Made by a program: the position numbers and the translations under genes. This document shows positions 1-6,513 of a DNA stretch of 8,063 bases, one piece after another; positions within the stretch are counted from its first letter, which is position 1, and every line of letters starts with the position of its first letter. The stretch comes from an uncultured beta proteobacterium (GTDB lineage Bacteria > Pseudomonadota > Gammaproteobacteria > Burkholderiales > Rhodocyclaceae). The stretch covers positions 1-8,063 of the forward strand of contig CAIVZW010000807.1 of assembly GCA_903910495.1 (NCBI GenBank), in the 5' to 3' direction. The notes beneath the pieces were generated by a model, which saw nothing but the letters and a program-made list of their open reading frames with translations, was not told the DNA's origin and searched no databases.

Positions 1-79
1 ATGGCGGAATCGGTAGACGCACGGGACTCAAAATCCCGCGCCGCAAGGCGTGCCAGTTCGACTCTGGCTCGGGGCACCA
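1..79 (+). tRNA. tRNA-Leu (anticodon CAA), 5' end cut by the window edge
   Basis: Class II tRNA reading UUG codons. The anticodon stem is CGGGA (22-26) with TCCCG (34-38), and the seven-base loop places CAA at 29-31. A long variable arm (CGCC 39-42 with GGCG 47-50, loop GCAA) is typical of leucine tRNA. The T arm is GCCAG/CTGGC around TTCGACT (52-68), followed by the 3' acceptor strand TCGGGGC (69-75), discriminator A76 and an encoded CCA (77-79). The first six acceptor bases lie outside the window; base 1 would be tRNA position 7, pairing with T69. It is convergent with the following minus-strand gene. Confidence 0.95.
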
Positions 80-113
80 TCCTCAATAATTCAGGCGGTT
101 GCGAAGCGGCGCA

Positions 114-917
114 TTATAGCACGCCGTTTCCAGCCTCTCCGGCCTGTGCTGGCAAGGGTTCAAACCACGCCAGCTTGGCGTGCAGGCTGACCACGGAGCC
201 GACGATGATCAGTGCCGGCGAGCCGATTCCGGCTTCTTCTGCCTTGCCCGGCAGTGTCGCGAGATCGGCCGTGATTATGCGCTGGCGTTCGGTGCTGCCA
301 TTCTGCACCACGGCGGCCGGATGCGTTGGCGGCAATCCGTGGGCAATCATCTGGCGGCAGATTTCTCTGAGGCCGCCGATGCCCATGTAGAAAACGACAG
401 TCTGTTTCGGGCGCGCCAGAGCCGGCCAGTCAAGGTATACGCTGCCATCCTTGAGATGGCCCGTGGCGAAGATCACAGTCTGGGCGTGCTCACGATGGGT
501 CAGCGGGATGCCGGCATAGGCGGCGCAGGCTGTGGCGGCGGTTACGCCGGGGACAACCTCGAAAGGGATACCGCACGCGAACAGGGTTTCGATTTCTTCG
601 CCGCCGCGTCCGAAGATGAAAGGATCGCCCCCCTTGAGCCGGACCACTTTCTTGCCTTCCCTGGCCAGTTGGACCAGCAGAAGATTGAGCTCGTCCTGCG
701 GCAGTGTATGGTTCGATGACTTTTTTCCGACGCAGATGATCTGCGCATCGCGGCGTACCAGGCCGAGAACACCGTCGGCGATCAGGTGGTCATGGACGAC
801 CACATCCGCTTCGCCGACCAGGCGTGTGGCACGCACGGTCATCAGATCAAGCGCGCCGGGACCGCTGCCCACGAGATAGACGGTTCCTTCCTTGGCGTGT
901 TGCATTGTCGGCTTCAT
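114..917 (-). CDS. cobA: Uroporphyrinogen-III C-methyltransferase (SUMT), stand-alone
   Basis: Transfers two methyl groups from S-adenosylmethionine to C2 and C7 of uroporphyrinogen III, giving precorrin-2, the branch point to sirohaem (sulfite and nitrite reductases) and cobalamin; cytosolic. The 267 residues carry the family landmarks in order: the N-terminal glycine loop [15 protein letters not shown] (13-27), the SAM-binding segment [18 protein letters not shown] (91-108), [20 protein letters not shown] (123-142), YMGI (177-180), [10 protein letters not shown] (205-214) and SPALIIVG (233-240). The length suits single-domain CobA rather than the longer CysG fusion with a dehydrogenase/chelatase. 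The start is uncertain: ATG at 915-917 or ATG at 903-905 (four codons shorter), and neither has a clear Shine-Dalgarno. It runs toward the tRNA, with 34 bp between them. Function is firm; whether it serves sirohaem or B12 cannot be told here. Confidence 0.95.
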   Translation of the reverse strand: MKPTMQHAKEGTVYLVGSGPGALDLMTVRATRLVGEADVVVHDHLIADGVLGLVRRDAQIICVGKKSSNHTLPQDELNLLLVQLAREGKKVVRLKGGDPFIFGRGGEEIETLFACGIPFEVVPGVTAATACAAYAGIPLTHREHAQTVIFATGHLKDGSVYLDWPALARPKQTVVFYMGIGGLREICRQMIAHGLPPTHPAAVVQNGSTERQRIITADLATLPGKAEEAGIGSPALIIVGSVVSLHAKLAWFEPLPAQAGEAGNGVL

Positions 918-945
918 TGGTTCGCGGCATTATTGTCGAACTGCA

Positions 946-974
946 AGCATAAGTGCCGTGATACTTCTGTTCAA
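946..974 (-). promoter_or_regulatory. Candidate sigma-70 promoter for cobA
   Basis: Read on the minus strand, TTGAAC (plus 969-974) and TATGCT (plus 946-951) are separated by exactly 17 bp, and the -10 box lies about 30 bp before the cobA start. Each box matches 4 of 6 consensus bases. This is only a spacing-and-consensus call. Confidence 0.35.
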
Positions 975-1068
975 CAGATCTTTTACAATAGTTCATGTGG
1001 CCGGTGAAGGATGCCTGTCCGCCGAGTTGTTCGTTATCATGGCAATATCCTGATCAGGGAGCTTAATC

Positions 1069-1503
1069 ATGGAAATCGTGACCAATATCATTGCCGCCGA
1101 AGAAGAGGAATATACCGCTATCGGCGATTCAGCCTGTCCGCTGGACGAATGGAGCGGCATCGAGGCCAATGGCCTCGATACGCTCAAGATTGCCACCCTG
1201 CACTGTCTGCTGACCAGTGATTCACTGCAGATGGCGCTTGATCTCTACGAGCCGGTCTATGTGTCGGTCAATGAAACCGTCGTGCTGCGCATGGCCGACG
1301 AGTTGCTGGAGCACCTGGCTGCACTTGACGAGGATGCGCTCGATAGCGTGGCCAGTGAATTGGCCGCGAGCGAAGAGTTCGAAAGCGAGCAGTGGCATGT
1401 CGACGACGTTCTTGCGCAGTTGACGGAACTGGCCGAACTGGCGCAACTGGCCGAATCGCAGGGGCAGGTCCTGTTTGTCTGGATGTGTCCGTTACAAGAC
1501 TAG
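1069..1503 (+). CDS. Hypothetical extremely acidic protein, 144 aa
   Basis: I do not recognise this protein. The ATG at 1069 is preceded by GGGAG (1057-1061) at a workable distance, and the gene ends in TAG just before a strong terminator, so it looks real. The composition is striking: I count 32 Asp plus Glu against one Lys and one Arg. An EEEE run sits at 11-14, a DED cluster near residue 87, and the C-terminal third has Leu/Ala/Glu repeats (TELAELAQLAES), probably helical and perhaps a short coiled coil. Three Cys are present, but not as a CxxC pair. There is no signal peptide or membrane segment, so it is probably cytosolic. It diverges from cobA across a 151-bp gap, which need not mean a shared role. 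Extreme acidity fits a nucleic-acid mimic, a chaperone-like partner or a binder of a basic protein, but nothing selects among these. Confidence 0.75.
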   Translation: MEIVTNIIAAEEEEYTAIGDSACPLDEWSGIEANGLDTLKIATLHCLLTSDSLQMALDLYEPVYVSVNETVVLRMADELLEHLAALDEDALDSVASELAASEEFESEQWHVDDVLAQLTELAELAQLAESQGQVLFVWMCPLQD

Positions 1504-1511
1504 AAGCGCAG

Positions 1512-1528
1512 GGACAGAAAGGGTGTCC
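1512..1528 (+). other. Small hairpin after the acidic-protein gene
   Basis: GGACA (1512-1516) pairs with TGTCC (1524-1528) around a GAAAGGG loop, nine bases after the stop codon. No T-tract follows. It may protect the 3' end of the transcript ahead of the terminator at 1543; it could also be chance. Confidence 0.3.
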
Positions 1529-1542
1529 GGCAAGAATTACAT

Positions 1543-1589
1543 GCAAAAAACCTCCACCGGTTTCCCGGCAGAGGCTGGAGTTTTTTTGC
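1543..1589. terminator. Bidirectional rho-independent terminator
   Basis: GCAAAAAACCTCCA (1543-1556) pairs with TGGAGTTTTTTTGC (1576-1589) with one mismatch, and an inner CCGG-TTTC-CCGG (1557-1568) can fold in the loop. Flanking A and T tracts give a U-tract in both directions. It lies between two converging genes, the acidic-protein gene (ends 1503) and ulaG (ends 1623), so it probably serves both. Confidence 0.85.
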
Positions 1590-1590
1590 A

Positions 1591-1614
1591 GACTCGCCGC
1601 GTAGGCGGTGAGTC
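1591..1614. other. Strong hairpin in the ulaG 3' untranslated region
   Basis: GACTCGCCGC (1591-1600) pairs with GCGGTGAGTC (1605-1614), with one G-T wobble, around the loop GTAG. It begins nine bases past the ulaG stop when read on the minus strand. No U-tract follows directly, so it is more likely an mRNA-stabilising stem or an accessory to the adjacent terminator than a terminator itself. Confidence 0.6.
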
Positions 1615-1622
1615 AGGTTTCC

Positions 1623-2687
1623 TCAAAGGAAGGACGGGAAGGGCAGATCGGTATCCTTGGTGAAGACGTCGTCAAAGCCGCGGTAGAAGTGGAATTCCAT
1701 GTCATCCTTGTTGTCCGGGAAGACGAATTTGCCGCCGACCTGCCAGATGTAGGGTTTGAACTTGTACTTCAGGCGATCCTTCTTCATCTTCCACAGCATG
1801 GTGATTTCCATCGGGTCGGCCATGAAGTTGGACCAGATGTCGTGGTGGAAGGGAATCATCACCTTGGTGTTGAGAGCTTCGGCCATGCGCAGGATGTCCG
1901 ACGAGGTCATCTTGTCGGTGATGCCGCGCGGATTCTCGCCGTAGGAGCCGAGTGCCACGTCGACCACGTGCTCGTTGCCGTGCTTGGCGTAGCCGTTCGC
2001 GTAGTGCGAGTCGCCGCTATGGTAGAGGTTACCGCCGGGGGTCTTTACCAGATAGTTGACTGCGACTTCGTCCATGTCGGCCGGCATCTTGCCTTTCGCG
2101 GTTTCTTCCTTGGGCAGGGTGATGGCCATGGTGCGGTCGAAGGACTCAAGCACCACCAGTTCGATATCTCCGACTTTAATGACATCGCCGGGCTTGACCT
2201 GAACGATGCGCTCGGCTGGAACGCCCCATTTCTTCCACATGTCGGCACAGGACTTGGGCCCGATGAACGGCACCTTGGCGTCGCAGTTCTTGAGCACGGC
2301 CGCCGCCACATTGACGTCGATGTGGTCGTTGTGGGTGTGCGTGGAAATCACGGCATCGATCTGTTTGATGGCAAACGGGTCGATCACGAAGGGCGATACA
2401 CGCAGGTTGGGTTGCAGCGCCACGCAACCGCTCATGCGCGCCATCTGGTGATGCGCATCCATCAGCGGGTTCTTCATCGAGCGCTTGCCGGTACCGCACC
2501 ACAGGTCGATACAGATATTGGTGTTGCCTTCGGTCTTGACCCAGATGCCGGTACAGGCCAGCCACCACATGGCAAACGTACCGGGTTTGACCACTTCGCG
2601 CTCTATTTCTTCATTCAGCCAGGTACCCCATTGCGGGAAGGTGCTCAGAACCCACGATTCCTTGGTGATCTCATCTACTTTTGCCAT
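1623..2687 (-). CDS. ulaG: UlaG-family L-ascorbate-6-phosphate lactonase (metallo-beta-lactamase fold)
   Basis: UlaG hydrolyses the lactone ring of L-ascorbate-6-phosphate to 3-keto-L-gulonate-6-phosphate, the first cytosolic step of anaerobic ascorbate use. The 354 residues equal the length I recall for E. coli UlaG, and the sequence resembles it throughout. Visible landmarks are [20 protein letters not shown] (10-29), [10 protein letters not shown] (103-112), the metal motif HTHNDH at 117-122 (HxHxDH), LYHSGDSHY (221-229) with the metal-ligand type Asp226, [16 protein letters not shown] (247-262), [11 protein letters not shown] (278-288) and the C-terminal PSFL. The ATG is preceded by AGGAG (minus strand, plus 2694-2698) with a six-base gap. 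It lies downstream of and co-directional with the FG-GAP-like gene, but the 151-bp gap holds its own promoter and operator-like boxes. The family assignment is firm. The physiological substrate is inferred, because the PTS that would make ascorbate-6-phosphate is not in the window. Confidence 0.96.
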   Translation of the reverse strand: MAKVDEITKESWVLSTFPQWGTWLNEEIEREVVKPGTFAMWWLACTGIWVKTEGNTNICIDLWCGTGKRSMKNPLMDAHHQMARMSGCVALQPNLRVSPFVIDPFAIKQIDAVISTHTHNDHIDVNVAAAVLKNCDAKVPFIGPKSCADMWKKWGVPAERIVQVKPGDVIKVGDIELVVLESFDRTMAITLPKEETAKGKMPADMDEVAVNYLVKTPGGNLYHSGDSHYANGYAKHGNEHVVDVALGSYGENPRGITDKMTSSDILRMAEALNTKVMIPFHHDIWSNFMADPMEITMLWKMKKDRLKYKFKPYIWQVGGKFVFPDNKDDMEFHFYRGFDDVFTKDTDLPFPSFL

Positions 2688-2706
2688 TTCTTTCTCCTGT
2701 TAACTG

Positions 2707-2781
2707 TTCATATTGATCTGTTGAGAAGATCATAATGCAATAATATGACCGATAATATTGATTTGCAAGATCATATTGATA
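2707..2781 (-). promoter_or_regulatory. ulaG promoter with a cluster of TCATAWT operator-like boxes
   Basis: On the minus strand TTGCAA (plus 2763-2768) and TATTAT (plus 2740-2745) are 17 bp apart, a good sigma-70 pair about 53 bp before the ulaG ATG. At least four related AT-rich boxes surround it: TTCATATTGATC (2707-2718), GATCATAATGCA (2728-2739), GATAATATTGAT (2751-2762, inside the promoter spacer) and GATCATATTGAT (2769-2780). A fifth, weaker copy is readable on the minus strand at 2738-2750. TGATC (2714-2718) and GATCA (2728-2732) also form an inverted pair. Repeated boxes on and around a promoter suggest repression, plausibly by the DeoR-family protein at 5569. Confidence 0.6.
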
Positions 2782-2838
2782 ATTGCAGCCTTCTTGGTGT
2801 GAGTAGGCGAAGAAATCCCTTTATCTGTCCGACTTGCC

Positions 2839-3876
2839 TTATTGCTGACTGACGAAATAGAGCGCGGCTTCGGCCTTTTCACGGTTGGCCGCGACGATGA
2901 TGTCCCGGTTTTTCTCATGCAGGACATGGATGTTGCTGGGGCCGACGCCTTCCTCGATGACTTCCGCCCGGAGTTCCAGCGGCTTGGCCTTGCTGGCATG
3001 AACATAGAAAAGCTGTTGTTTGCCGCGGCGGCAGCCGCCGATGAATACCGGTTGTTTTGCCAGGGTCGTTCCGACGACGACGTGATAGAACTCGCTCTGT
3101 TCGGGATGTTCGAAAATTTTCCTGAAGACGCCGTCGATCTTTTTGTACACCCTGAAATACGTGCCGTGGAAGGGTTCGATGGTGGCAAACTCGAGTTCGC
3201 CGTCGCCGTCGATATCCACGGCAGAAATATCGCTGATCGGCCAATCCATGAACTGTTCAACCGTCCAGCCGGCGCCCGGCGTTTGCGGCGGGGTGACTTC
3301 AAACGCACCTTGTTCGCAGGTCACCAGGCTGGACATTCTTCCATTGCGGGTGAGCCGGCTATAGCCATGATTCCTGGTCAGGCCGTCCTTGAGGACCTTT
3401 AACTGAAGCGGGCCGCTGGCGGTGAACTCGCCGACCCAGATTTTCCCAGGATTTGACCAGTCCTCCCTGGACTCCTTGCTGGTGGCCAGCGTGCAGCCGA
3501 TGAAATAATGCCTGTCGCCGACGCTCAGCAGGTCAAAGCGGTGGATGTAGGGGAGGTGGAGAATGTCACTGACTGCATAGCCGCCTGTTTCCAGGGGGCG
3601 AACATGGACGACTTTCGCCTCTTCCCACTGGAACATCTTGAAAAATTTCTGGACGGCCAGGAACTCGCCATTGGTACCGGGAATGGGAACGATGGACATG
3701 GTGCCGCCGGGGCCTTCCCATACCGTATGCGCAGTGTCGTATTCGGGGCCGGACCATGCCAGGCAGGGGCCTTCGCCTTCGGTTGCCAGCATTATCCGGG
3801 TCTGGCCGTCTACTACGATGCTGCTGGCTGAATAGCAGCGGTTCATCTGCGTCAGAAAGCGTTTTTCGATTTTCAT
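2839..3876 (-). CDS. Uncharacterised FG-GAP/VCBS-like (probable beta-propeller) protein, 345 aa
   Basis: Function unknown. The sequence shows one clear FG-GAP-type calcium loop, DIDGDGELEF (221-230), and spaced beta-strand-like segments such as ARxMLATEGEG-type (28-36), YIHRFDLLSVGDRHYFIGCTL (110-130) and YHVVVGTTLAKQPVFIGGC (264-282), as in propeller folds. There is no signal peptide or membrane segment, unlike many FG-GAP proteins, which are secreted, so it is probably cytosolic. The ATG at 3874-3876 is preferred because GAGGA sits seven bases upstream; an in-frame TTG seven codons earlier (3895-3897) lacks this. It is divergent from the kinase and upstream of ulaG, so it probably belongs to the same catabolic locus. 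It could be a lactone or sugar-acid enzyme, a mutarotase-like helper or a ligand sensor; nothing visible decides. Confidence 0.85.
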   Translation of the reverse strand: MKIEKRFLTQMNRCYSASSIVVDGQTRIMLATEGEGPCLAWSGPEYDTAHTVWEGPGGTMSIVPIPGTNGEFLAVQKFFKMFQWEEAKVVHVRPLETGGYAVSDILHLPYIHRFDLLSVGDRHYFIGCTLATSKESREDWSNPGKIWVGEFTASGPLQLKVLKDGLTRNHGYSRLTRNGRMSSLVTCEQGAFEVTPPQTPGAGWTVEQFMDWPISDISAVDIDGDGELEFATIEPFHGTYFRVYKKIDGVFRKIFEHPEQSEFYHVVVGTTLAKQPVFIGGCRRGKQQLFYVHASKAKPLELRAEVIEEGVGPSNIHVLHEKNRDIIVAANREKAEAALYFVSQQ

Positions 3877-3926
3877 GAAAGCATCCTCGGATATCAAAAT
3901 GACTGAAAAATTGAAAAGTTTGTTTG

Positions 3927-3955
3927 ATTTTATATCATAATGATGAAATCGTAAA
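3927..3955 (-). promoter_or_regulatory. Promoter of the FG-GAP-like gene with an operator in its spacer
   Basis: On the minus strand TTTACG (plus 3950-3955) and TAAAAT (plus 3927-3932) are spaced by 17 bp, about 50 bp before the ATG. The spacer contains the perfect palindrome ATCATAATGAT (3934-3944), the cleanest version of the boxes seen upstream of ulaG. An operator between -35 and -10 is a classic repression site, and the local DeoR-family protein is the obvious candidate. Confidence 0.55.
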
Positions 3956-3990
3956 TAATATAACGATCAAAAAGATCGTATTGCAACGAT
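3948..3990. promoter_or_regulatory. Array of inverted ACGAT half-sites in the divergent promoter region
   Basis: Four half-sites alternate in orientation: ATCGT (3948-3952), ACGAT (3963-3967), ATCGT (3975-3979) and ACGAT (3986-3990). The middle pair forms the 17-bp palindrome ACGATC-AAAAA-GATCGT (3963-3979), and the last pair forms ATCGT-ATTGCA-ACGAT. The last three centres are 11-12 bp apart, about one helix turn. The array lies between the divergent FG-GAP-like and kinase genes and could bind the DeoR protein or another regulator. Confidence 0.45.
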
Positions 3991-4011
3991 GCTTTTTGCC
4001 CGCAGAGGCTT

Positions 4012-4037
4012 TACAATGAAACGCACACAACGTGTGT
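4012..4037 (+). promoter_or_regulatory. Weak candidate kinase promoter -10 box and leader palindrome
   Basis: TACAAT (4012-4017) is a good -10 box 32 bp before the kinase ATG, but I find no convincing -35 hexamer 16-18 bp upstream, so this promoter may need an activator. Just downstream, near the expected transcription start, ACACA-ACG-TGTGT (4025-4037) is a perfect five-base inverted repeat that could be an operator. Confidence 0.3.
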
Positions 4038-4049
4038 AACGGGGCGTTC

Positions 4050-5558
4050 ATGAAGGGAATCATTACTGTCGACATCGGGACCAGCAGCATGAGAGCAATT
4101 CTCTATGATGCCGACGGGGGGGTGATCGATGTCCGGCAGCGTGAAAATCAGCCGGAGTATTTCACCGACGGCCGGGTTGAGCAGGATCCTGCTGCCTGGC
4201 AGAACGTCTTGTGCGACGTATTGAAGGCTTGCGCGGCTTGTGCTGCGGCCAAAGGCATTGAACCGCTCTGCGTGTCGGTTACCGCGCAGCGATCATCAGT
4301 CATCCCGGTCGATGCAGAGGGCGTTCCCCTGCACCCGGCCATCATGTGGCAGGATAGGCGGTCGGCTGATCTTGCACGGGCCATGGAAGCACATGACCCC
4401 TTGGTCTATCGGAAGACCGGACTGAAGATCTCCCCGGTTTTTTCGGCCCTCAAGATGACCTGGTTGCGCAGGCAGCATCCCGGCTTATGGCAGAAAACCC
4501 ACAAGATGATCGGCATCCAGGACTGGGTGCTCTATCTCCTGACCGGCCGGTTCGTAACCGACCATAGCTTTGGCAGCCGGACCAATCTGCTCGATCTGGA
4601 GAAGCGGGACTGGGATCCTGAACTGCTGTCGCTGTTCGAGGTCGAGCCCCGGATGTTGTGCGATCTGGTGGCGCCGGGGTCGATTGTCGGTGGACTAACG
4701 CCGGCCATGGCCAGAGCCACCGGACTGGTCGCCGGTTTGCCCGTGGTTTCCGCTGGCGGCGATCAGCAGTGTGCGGCACTGGGCCTCGGCTTGTTTTCCG
4801 GCGAACGGGCGGTTTCCAACACCGGAACCGGCTCGTACCTGATCGGCCACACGGACAGGCCGGCATTCGATGAAGAAATGCGTCTGGCCTGCAATGTTTC
4901 GGCCGTCCCCGGCGCGTACATCGTCGAGGCGGCCGTGCTGACTTCGGGAACCATTTATCGCTGGTTCAGGGAATCGATTATCCAGCCGGACGACAGCGGG
5001 GGAAATCCATTTGCCACCATGGATGCCGAGGCGGAAGCTGTTTCGCCCGGTGCGAACGGTCTGCTGCTTTTGCCACATTTCAAGGGGTGTGGCGCGCCGT
5101 ACTGGGATCCGGAGGCCAAGGGCGTGTTCTTCAACATGACCCTGAGTACTTCTCGCGGGGAAATGGCGCGCGCCATTCTGGAAGGTATCGCCGTCGAGAT
5201 GAAGGGAAGTCTCGAACTGGTCGAGACGCTTTGCGGCAAGGTGGGTTCGGTCAGCGTTTCCGGCGGTATGACCAAGTCGGACCTGTTCAACCAGATTCAG
5301 AGCGACATTTTTGAACGCCCCATCGTCCGCTTCCGGAATAACGAAGCGACCTCGCTGGGGGCATGGATTGCCGCTGCCGTTGCCGTGGGGCTGGAAAAGA
5401 GTTATTCAGGTGCCTTTGCCCGTGTGGGTGACGCCGGCTCGGCGCGCACCTATCAACCCGATGCAGCCAACCGTGAAATTTATTCAGCCCAGTGCCGCCG
5501 TTCAAGGGCGCTGTATCAGGCTCTCGCCACACCGGAGTTCCGGGAATTGATCAAGTAA
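4050..5558 (+). CDS. FGGY-family carbohydrate kinase (substrate unknown)
   Basis: ATP-dependent sugar or polyol kinase of the FGGY superfamily (xylulokinase/glycerol kinase/gluconokinase relatives), cytosolic, 502 aa, the usual length. The N-terminal phosphate-binding loop VDIGTSSMRAILYD is at 7-20, QDRRS at 101-105, a near match to FGGY signature 1 around K135-MTWLRRQ, the catalytic-base motif GGDQQCAALG at 236-245 (Asp238 aligns with the glycerol kinase GDQQ Asp), NTGTGSYL (257-264), GAPYWDPEAKGVF (348-360), RAILEGIAVEM (374-384) and the adenine-site segment SVSGGMTKSDLFNQ (402-415). The ATG at 4050 is chosen because MKGIITVDIG is the normal family start; an in-frame GTG at 4032 adds six unlikely residues. 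The weak ribosome site is GGGG (4041-4044). It is followed ten bases later by the DeoR gene. L-xylulose, L-ribulose, ascorbate- or gulonate-type substrates are all possible. Confidence 0.9.
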   Translation: MKGIITVDIGTSSMRAILYDADGGVIDVRQRENQPEYFTDGRVEQDPAAWQNVLCDVLKACAACAAAKGIEPLCVSVTAQRSSVIPVDAEGVPLHPAIMWQDRRSADLARAMEAHDPLVYRKTGLKISPVFSALKMTWLRRQHPGLWQKTHKMIGIQDWVLYLLTGRFVTDHSFGSRTNLLDLEKRDWDPELLSLFEVEPRMLCDLVAPGSIVGGLTPAMARATGLVAGLPVVSAGGDQQCAALGLGLFSGERAVSNTGTGSYLIGHTDRPAFDEEMRLACNVSAVPGAYIVEAAVLTSGTIYRWFRESIIQPDDSGGNPFATMDAEAEAVSPGANGLLLLPHFKGCGAPYWDPEAKGVFFNMTLSTSRGEMARAILEGIAVEMKGSLELVETLCGKVGSVSVSGGMTKSDLFNQIQSDIFERPIVRFRNNEATSLGAWIAAAVAVGLEKSYSGAFARVGDAGSARTYQPDAANREIYSAQCRRSRALYQALATPEFRELIK

Positions 5559-5568
5559 GGAATCTGAA

Positions 5569-6369
5569 ATGAAAGAGACAAGCAAGCGCCCACTGTCAAC
5601 GGTATCCAATTACCGCCATAAAAAAATTCTGGAGATGCTGTATCAGCGGCAGTCGGTTTCCGCTGACGAATTGGCCACTGAATTCGGCGTCTCCAAGATC
5701 ACCATCCGGCGCGACCTGGATGCACTGGCCGGTGATAAATATCTGGAGCGGACGCGTGGCGGGGCGGTTACGGTTTCCGGTCTCCGGCTGGAAGAGTTTT
5801 TTGAGGAGAAGGACCATTCGGCCAAGCGGGAAAAAATGCTGATCGGCCGCTATGTAGCTTCTCTGGTTTCGGAAAACGAAACGGTTTTCGTCAATGCCGG
5901 CTCGACGACGCTGGAGGTTGTCCGGCATCTGAACGGCAAGAAAGTGAGGGTCGTCACCAACAATGCGGCGTGCCTGGGACTTGAACTTGATCCCCAGCAG
6001 GAACTGATCCTGCTCGGTGGTGATTACCGCATTCAATCCAAATCACTGGTTGGCGACCTGACCATCGCCGGCCTGCACAGTATATTTTCCAGTATTACCG
6101 TGCTCGGTATCAACGGGGTGAGCATCAAGAAAGGCTGCACCTCGGCCGTTCACCAGGAAACCAGTGTGAACAAGGCCATGATCGAGAACTCAAGCGGCAA
6201 GGTCATCGTGGTGGCTGATCATACCAAGATGAATTGCGTGTCCAGCTTCCTCACCTGCCCGCTGAGCCGCATCGACATGATCGTGACCGACTGGATGACG
6301 CCGCCCGCTTTCTGCGAGGAGCTCGAAGAGTCGGGTTTGTGTGTGGTGCGTGTTGCGGAAGAAAACTGA
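5569..6369 (+). CDS. DeoR/GlpR-family transcriptional regulator
   Basis: Sugar-phosphate-responsive repressor, 266 aa. The N-terminal DeoR-type winged helix-turn-helix spans about 15-67, with ILEMLYQRQSVSADELATEF (20-39), the recognition helix VSKITIRRDLDAL (41-53) and the wing RTRGGAV (61-67). The C-terminal sensor domain (about 86-245) has the sugar-phosphate-binding pattern FVNAGSTTLEVVRHL (107-121), VVTNNA (128-133), LGGDYRIQSKSLVG (149-162), LGINGVS (179-185) and VIVVADHTKM (212-221). Its ribosome site AAGGA overlaps the TAA of the kinase gene, ten bases away, so the two are translationally close and co-transcribed. E. coli UlaR, which controls ulaG, is of this family, so an equivalent role is plausible, but orthology cannot be shown here. 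Probable operators are the ATCATAWTGAT-like boxes at 2707-2781 and 3934-3944. Confidence 0.93.
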   Translation: MKETSKRPLSTVSNYRHKKILEMLYQRQSVSADELATEFGVSKITIRRDLDALAGDKYLERTRGGAVTVSGLRLEEFFEEKDHSAKREKMLIGRYVASLVSENETVFVNAGSTTLEVVRHLNGKKVRVVTNNAACLGLELDPQQELILLGGDYRIQSKSLVGDLTIAGLHSIFSSITVLGINGVSIKKGCTSAVHQETSVNKAMIENSSGKVIVVADHTKMNCVSSFLTCPLSRIDMIVTDWMTPPAFCEELEESGLCVVRVAEEN

Positions 6370-6412
6370 CTCGTAATCCTTTAGGGAAACACTGATTAAG
6401 TATCGAATTGTC

Positions 6413-6427
6413 ATTCCGGCGAAAGCC
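6413..6427. repeat. Left part of the REP hairpin interrupted by the IS
   Basis: ATTCCGGC (6413-6420), the loop GAAA (6421-6424) and GCC (6425-6427) are the first part of a hairpin whose missing arm GGAAT resumes at 7812-7816, directly after the IS. Joining the two gives a perfect eight-base stem with a GNRA loop, which fixes the IS boundaries to within a base or two. Confidence 0.8.
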
Positions 6428-6433
6428 AATGGG

Positions 6434-6446
6434 ATGGACTCCTCCC
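6434..6446 (+). repeat. IS left subterminal inverted repeat
   Basis: ATGGACTCCTCCC, an exact reverse complement of 7795-7807. It sits inside the left end of the IS, upstream of the transposase. Confidence 0.92.
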
Positions 6447-6513
6447 CCCTCACGGCATCGAAGTGCCAAACTGGGAGTGTCATCAACCAGTCAAGAGAAG
6501 GAAGGAGTCCGAA

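Noticed and set aside
1..79. tRNA as an integration site for a genomic island
   Set aside because: No integrase and no repeat of the tRNA 3' end is found elsewhere in the window.
180..719. 179-codon plus-strand open frame inside cobA
   Set aside because: Antisense to a complete CobA with all motifs; no independent support.
1608..2735. 375-codon open frame on the plus strand opposite ulaG
   Set aside because: It is entirely antisense to a clear UlaG-family gene, its start lies in the terminator region, and its sequence is His/Val-rich shadow translation.
3877..3897. Seven-codon N-terminal extension of the FG-GAP-like protein from a TTG
   Set aside because: The downstream ATG has GAGGA at good spacing, and the extension lies where that ribosome site is.
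4032..4049. GTG start six codons upstream of the kinase ATG
   Set aside because: It falls inside the ACACA/TGTGT palindrome, has no ribosome site, and FGGY kinases normally begin just before the VDIGTSS loop.
6463..6513. N-terminal extension of the transposase
   Set aside because: It overlaps the 5' non-coding part of the IS and the ribosome site; family members start at MNVTRIGLD-type sequences.
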